A program made the position numbers and the translations under genes. A DNA stretch of 8,684 bases, taken from contig JARGGE010000099.1 of NCBI GenBank assembly GCA_029210865.1, positions 1 to 8,684 on the forward strand. Reading direction: 5' to 3'. The DNA is from Trueperaceae bacterium. GTDB lineage: Bacteria > Deinococcota > Deinococci > Deinococcales > Trueperaceae. This document shows positions 5,630 through 8,684 of the stretch, one piece after another; the stretch's first letter is position 1; each line of letters opens with the position of its first letter. The notes below the pieces were generated by a model, which saw only the letters and a program-made list of their open reading frames with translations, searched no databases and had not been told where the DNA came from.

Positions 5630-6813
5630 GGGGTGCCTCCTTCGAGCGCGGCGAGCGCGCCGCGCAGGTCCTCGATCAGGTCGTCGGGGTGCTCGAGGCC
5701 CACCGACACCCGCAGCAGGTCGCGCGGCGTCGGTCCGCCGGGCGGCTCGATCGAGGCGCGGTGCTCGATCAGGCTCTCGACGCCGCCGAGGCTCGTCGCG
5801 CGCGTGAACAGCCGCACCCCGGCCGCGACCCGCATCGCCGCGGCCTCGCCGCCGTGCACGCGGAAGGAGAGCATCGCGCCGAACGAGGCCATCTGACGCG
5901 CGGCCACCGCGTGCCCGGGGTGGTCGGGCAGGCCGGGGTACAAGACCGCGGCCACCGCGGGGTGCGCGACCAGGAAGGCGACGAGGGCCGCGGCGCCGTC
6001 GGCCTGGGCTGCGAGCCGCACCGCCAGGGTGCGCAGGCCGCGGAGGGTCAACCAGGCGTCGAAGGGCGCGGCGACGCCCCCCTCCAGGCGCTGCACGTCG
6101 CGAACCTTGGCCCAGACGTCGCCGACCGTGCGGGCGTCCGGGGCCGCCACCACGGCGCCGCCCAGCACGTCGGAGTGGCCGGCCAGGTACTTGGTGGTGG
6201 CGTGCACGACGAGGTCGACGCCCAGCGGGAAGGCGGGCTGCCAGGGCGGCGGCGTCCAGGTGGCATCGAGCACCACCGCGACAGGTGCGCCGTGGCGGGC
6301 CTCGGCCTCGCGTGCGAGCGCGACGACGCCGGCGATGTCGGTGAGCTTGAGCAACGGGTTCGACGGGGTCTCGATCCACGCGAGGCGGGTGGTCGGCCGG
6401 ACGGCGGCGGCGACCGCGTCGAGGTCGCCCATGTCGACGGCGGTCACCTGCAGCCCGGCGGGCACGAGCACGCGCTCGAGCAGGGTCCGCAAGCCGTGGT
6501 ACTGGTCGTCGGGGACGATCGCGTGGCCGCCGGCCGGCACGCTGCGGAGCACCGCGGCGGCCGCGGCCGACCCCGAGGCGAAGGCGGCCGCCTCGCGACC
6601 CCCCTCGAGCAAGGCCAAGGCCCGCTCGAGCGCCGCACGGGTCGGGTTGTCGGGGCGAGCGTAGACGTACCCGCGAGGGTACGTGCCGTCGGCATCGCGC
6701 TCGAACGTGGTCGCCAGATGCAGCGGCGGCACCACCGCGCCGGTCTCGGGGTCGGGGTCGAGCCCGAGGTGCACGGCGAGCGTCTCGGGGCGGTAGCCGC
6801 GGTCGTCGCTCAC
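5626..6813 (-). CDS. Trans-sulfuration-family PLP enzyme (cystathionine gamma-synthase/lyase-like)
   Basis: Cys/Met-metabolism PLP-dependent enzyme of 395 residues, normal for the family; members are cytosolic tetramers that add to, eliminate from or exchange thiols at the gamma carbon of homoserine-derived substrates. Visible landmarks are YARPDNPTR (51-59, with Y51 and R53 contacting PLP phosphate from the neighbouring subunit), ASGSAAA (79-85), Y105 (stacking tyrosine), ETPSNP (148-153), the ring-nitrogen aspartate D183, Schiff-base lysine K208 in TTKYLAGHSDVLGG, SLGGVESL (341-348) and carboxylate-binding R368. Two family residues differ: DNT reads DAT (A184), and the Ser of HSxTK is Ala (A205). 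I cannot tell from sequence whether it is MetB, a sulfhydrylase or a lyase, so no symbol is given. The GTG start at 6813 overlaps the hisF stop (GTGA) and has GGTGAGG five bases upstream; its own stop overlaps hisIE. Its place between two histidine genes is unusual and implies co-translation with them. Confidence 0.9.
   Translation of the reverse strand: MSDDRGYRPETLAVHLGLDPDPETGAVVPPLHLATTFERDADGTYPRGYVYARPDNPTRAALERALALLEGGREAAAFASGSAAAAAVLRSVPAGGHAIVPDDQYHGLRTLLERVLVPAGLQVTAVDMGDLDAVAAAVRPTTRLAWIETPSNPLLKLTDIAGVVALAREAEARHGAPVAVVLDATWTPPPWQPAFPLGVDLVVHATTKYLAGHSDVLGGAVVAAPDARTVGDVWAKVRDVQRLEGGVAAPFDAWLTLRGLRTLAVRLAAQADGAAALVAFLVAHPAVAAVLYPGLPDHPGHAVAARQMASFGAMLSFRVHGGEAAAMRVAAGVRLFTRATSLGGVESLIEHRASIEPPGGPTPRDLLRVSVGLEHPDDLIEDLRGALAALEGGTP
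5636..5643 (-). promoter_or_regulatory. Shine-Dalgarno fixing the hisIE start
   Basis: GAAGGAGG on the minus strand lies six bases before GTG 5629, inside the last codons of the PLP-enzyme gene. It is the strongest ribosome site on this strand and supports independent loading in addition to coupling. Confidence 0.75.
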
Positions 6814-7586
6814 GCGAGCCTCACCGGCACCCCAGCTGCGGCCAAGACCCGCTTGACGTCGGGCACCGTGAGCTCGCGGCGGTGGAAGATGCCGGCGGCC
6901 AGCGCCGCGTCGGCCTCGCCCTCGACGAGGACCGCGCGCAGGTGCTCGGCGCTGCCCGCGCCCCCCGACGCGACCACCGGCACGTCGACCGCACGCGCCA
7001 CCGCGCGGGTCGCGGCCACGTCGTAGCCGGTCTTCATGCCGTCGCCGTCGATGCTGTTGAGCACGATCTCGCCGGCGCCCAGGGCCGCGCCGCGCTCGGC
7101 CCAGGCGATCAGGTCGAGGCCGGTGTCGGTGCGGCCGCCGGCCACGAAGACGCCCCAGCCCCCGTCCGGGCGGCGCTTGGCGTCGATCGACAGGACGACC
7201 GCCTGCGCCCCGTAATGCTCGGAGGCCGCGCGGATCAGCTCGGGGTCGACGACCGCGCCCGAGTTGATCGAGACCTTGTCGGCACCGGCGTCGAAGAGCG
7301 CCTTGACGTCGTCGAGCGTGCGCACCCCGCCGCCCACGGTCAGCGGCATGAAGCAGCGCTCGGCGACGCGCGCGATGACGTCGCGCATCGTCGCGCGGCC
7401 ATGGGCGGTGGCGGTGATGTCGTAGAAGACGAGCTCGTCGGCGCCCTCGGCGTCGTAGCGCACGGCGAGCTCGACCGGGTCGCCCACGTCGCTCAGCTCG
7501 CCGGCCTCCGCGCGGCCGAACTGCTGTCCGCGGGTCGTGCGCCCGTCGTGCACGTCGAGGCAGGGGATGATCCGCTTGGCCAACAC
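6810..7586 (-). CDS. hisF: Imidazole glycerol phosphate synthase cyclase subunit
   Basis: Beta/alpha-barrel subunit that, with the HisH glutaminase, turns PRFAR and ammonia into imidazole glycerol phosphate and AICAR, linking histidine and purine synthesis. The product is 258 residues (usual 250-257). It begins LAKRIIPCLDVHDGR; D11 and D135 (in SIDAKRR) align with the catalytic aspartates (D11 and D130 in Thermotoga). Phosphate-site motifs are VGGGVR (84-89), INSGAV (107-112), NSIDGDG (177-183), ASGGAG (206-211) and AAGIFH (230-235). The catalytic loop after strand 1 (20-35) is about five residues longer than in Thermotoga, and the loop lysine (K19 there) is Arg. I chose GTG 7586 because LAKRIIP is the normal N-terminus; an in-frame reading continues upstream but has no family similarity, and the adjacent TTG 7583 is an alternative. 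There is no Shine-Dalgarno, but a -10-like box sits seven bases upstream, fitting leaderless transcription. The stop overlaps the PLP enzyme. hisH is not in the window. Confidence 0.96.
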   Translation of the reverse strand: MLAKRIIPCLDVHDGRTTRGQQFGRAEAGELSDVGDPVELAVRYDAEGADELVFYDITATAHGRATMRDVIARVAERCFMPLTVGGGVRTLDDVKALFDAGADKVSINSGAVVDPELIRAASEHYGAQAVVLSIDAKRRPDGGWGVFVAGGRTDTGLDLIAWAERGAALGAGEIVLNSIDGDGMKTGYDVAATRAVARAVDVPVVASGGAGSAEHLRAVLVEGEADAALAAGIFHRRELTVPDVKRVLAAAGVPVRLA

Positions 7587-7593
7587 GCCGGCG

Positions 7594-7599
7594 AGTCTA
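7594..7599 (-). promoter_or_regulatory. Probable leaderless promoter -10 box for hisF
   Basis: TAGACT on the minus strand fits TANNNT and ends seven bases before GTG 7586, the geometry known for leaderless transcripts in Deinococcus. No Shine-Dalgarno is present in front of hisF, in contrast to the hisIE and TPR starts. No -35 hexamer is visible. It would drive hisF-PLP enzyme-hisIE. The rest of the 101-base gap up to the methyltransferase stop (7688) is very GC-rich; besides a ten-base palindrome at 7672-7681 (GCGGGCCCGC) I see nothing in it. Confidence 0.45.
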
Positions 7600-7687
7600 C
7601 CGCCCGCCGGCGCGCGCAGGCGCAGCGGCGCGTCTTCGGCCGTCGGGGGCAGCCGCGCGCCGTCGGCGTTCGCGGGCCCGCCAGCCG

Positions 7688-8684
7688 TCAGCGCTCGGCC
7701 GTGGGGCCCGCGCCGCGCCCGCGCACCAGCCGCGAGGCCAGCTCGAGGTGGTGGGTGTGCGGTTGGAAGTCGTACGGGCGCAGGCGGTCGAGCCGGAAGC
7801 CGGCCGCCGTCAGGTCGGCGACGTCGCGGGCCCACGTCGCCACGTCGCACGCGACGTAGAGCAGCGTCCGCGAGCGCGACGCCGCGATCGCCGCCCGCGT
7901 CGCGGCCGCCAGCCCGGCCCGGGGCGGGTCGACCACGATCAGGTCGACGTCGTCGGGCACGGTGAGGTCGCGCACGTCGAGGCGCACGTGGTGGACGTTC
8001 GCGAGCCCCAGCCGCGCGGCGTCCGCGCGCCCCCGCTCCACGGCGCCGCGGTCGATCTCGAGCGCGGTCACCCGCGCCACCCGCGGCGCCAGGTGCATGC
8101 CGATGACGCCGCTGCCGGCGTAGAGGTCGAGCGCGTGGCGCGCCGCAGGTGCCCAGGAGGCGAGTTCACGGAAGAGCGCACCCGCCGCCGCCGGGTTGGG
8201 CTGCGCGAAGGCGGTGGCGGTGAGGGTGAGCTCGACGTCGCCATACCGCTGGCGGATCGAACGCGCCCCCGCGAGCCGCTGGGCGCCACCCCGGAAGCGC
8301 CCGCGCGGGTCGTGCGGCGCGAGCCCCACCCCGTGGACGCCGGCCGCGACCAGCCGGTGCGCCAAGTCGAGGGCGTCGCGCGCCTCGCCGGTCGCGATCA
8401 GGGTCGCCAGCGCCTCGCCGGCGTCGTTGCCGCGAATCGCCACCTCGACCACGCCGCGCGGCGGCCGTTCCCCCTCGAGCGCCATCCAGGCGGCGCGGCA
8501 GGCCTCGTTCGCGGTGGGGTCGTCGGGGAGGGCCACCACGTCGTGGCCGCCGGGGCGCCGGTAACCCAGCCGCGTCGCGTCGGCCGCGTCCCCGGCGGCG
8601 GCCGCGGCGCGCTTCTCAAGGCGCTCTAGTTCCTTATAATCGGCCTTCTCCGGGTCGAAGCCCTTGCGCTCCAGCGCCTCTTTC
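7688..8684 (-). CDS. TrmA/RlmCD-family uracil-C5 RNA methyltransferase (5' end cut by window)
   Basis: S-adenosylmethionine-dependent enzyme that makes 5-methyluridine in tRNA or 23S rRNA. The frame is open to the window edge (331 visible residues), so the start lies outside. From residue 39, LGYRRPGGHDVVALPDDP matches the segment just ahead of the central domain. Then come the family QxN motif in FAQPN (159-163), SAM motif I DLYAGSGVIG (186-195), the acid at the end of strand 2 (ALEID, 207-211), VVDPPRAGL (250-258), the catalytic cysteine C279 in YVACDVATWARD (usually SCNPxT) and the C-terminal base E314 in HTHHLE. The visible part lacks the cysteine cluster and TRAM domain seen in RlmD types; these could lie further upstream. 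Visible residues 1-25 are rich in Lys and Glu (KEALERKGFDPEKADY), unlike the family at this point, yet codon third positions there are nearly all G or C, so it is truly coded. Whether the target is tRNA or rRNA cannot be decided. It ends 101 bases before hisF and is probably transcribed separately. Confidence 0.88.
   Translation of the reverse strand, partial: KEALERKGFDPEKADYKELERLEKRAAAAAGDAADATRLGYRRPGGHDVVALPDDPTANEACRAAWMALEGERPPRGVVEVAIRGNDAGEALATLIATGEARDALDLAHRLVAAGVHGVGLAPHDPRGRFRGGAQRLAGARSIRQRYGDVELTLTATAFAQPNPAAAGALFRELASWAPAARHALDLYAGSGVIGMHLAPRVARVTALEIDRGAVERGRADAARLGLANVHHVRLDVRDLTVPDDVDLIVVDPPRAGLAAATRAAIAASRSRTLLYVACDVATWARDVADLTAAGFRLDRLRPYDFQPHTHHLELASRLVRGRGAGPTAER

Noticed and set aside
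5689..7026. A 445-codon plus-strand open frame opposite the PLP enzyme and hisF
   Set aside because: It is antisense to genes with clear family motifs and encodes a low-complexity Arg/Gly/His-rich sequence without any recognisable domain, as expected for a shadow frame in very GC-rich DNA.
7611..7681. GC-rich inverted repeats and the palindrome GCGGGCCCGC as a terminator of the methyltransferase gene
   Set aside because: The palindrome has no loop and no T-tract, and many similar short inverted repeats are expected by chance at this base composition.
7587..7850. N-terminal extension of HisF by up to 88 residues
   Set aside because: The extension overlaps the methyltransferase gene and has no similarity to HisF; LAKRIIPCLDV is the normal N-terminus.
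6882..8629. Long plus-strand open frames opposite hisF and the methyltransferase
   Set aside because: Their products are Arg/His/Val/Gly-rich antisense translations; the minus strand carries all the conserved catalytic motifs.
8635..8640. Exact TATAAT on the plus strand as an annotated promoter
   Set aside because: It lies inside an open minus-strand coding frame with strong GC third-position bias, and no plus-strand gene start is visible before the window ends. It is mentioned only as part of a finding.

Overview
The window is very GC-rich bacterial chromosome (I estimate above 70% G+C, with codon third positions almost always G or C). It holds ordinary housekeeping genes packed tightly on both strands. 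The features that suggest a lineage are the extreme GC, frequent GTG starts, a TANNNT box directly in front of a start codon (a leaderless-type promoter) and an FeS-type photolyase. Together they fit a Deinococcota/Trueperaceae-like organism, but an actinobacterium or another high-GC phylum cannot be excluded. I saw no mobile element, CRISPR array, tRNA or rRNA, and no intergenic stretch longer than about 102 bases.

Left half, plus strand (1-3892). The window opens inside rph (RNase PH), which is coupled by a 4-base overlap to an RdgB/HAM1 house-cleaning nucleotide pyrophosphatase. After a 102-base gap with a weak promoter candidate come a secreted TPR protein and, again with a 4-base overlap, an FeS-cluster bacterial (6-4) photolyase (PhrB type). 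The photolyase retains all four cluster cysteines and the two active-site histidines at the spacing of the Agrobacterium enzyme.

Right half, minus strand (8684-3909). Reading leftward, this half holds a TrmA/RlmCD-family tRNA/rRNA uracil-C5 methyltransferase (5' part outside the window), then hisF, a trans-sulfuration-family PLP enzyme and hisIE. The last three are joined by 4-base overlaps into one translational unit that makes the imidazole-glycerol-phosphate branch of histidine biosynthesis plus an apparent sulfur amino-acid enzyme. A hairpin follows, and then a damaged class II fructose-1,6-bisphosphatase (glpX) that converges on the photolyase gene with only 16 bases between the stop codons.

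The clearest anomaly is glpX. It carries a +1 frameshift, a clean in-frame loss of about 23 residues that removes the family GIGGxPEG substrate loop, and replacement of a normally conserved lysine near the first metal ligand. It is therefore either a young pseudogene or, in part, an assembly error. Secondary points are that all four same-strand gene junctions use the identical GTGA overlap, that a hairpin has both convergent stop codons at its base, that the PLP enzyme between the his genes lacks two usual active-site residues, that HisF has an enlarged catalytic loop, and that the methyltransferase has an unusually charged segment at the window edge. I did not find an obviously new defence, signalling or biosynthetic system here.
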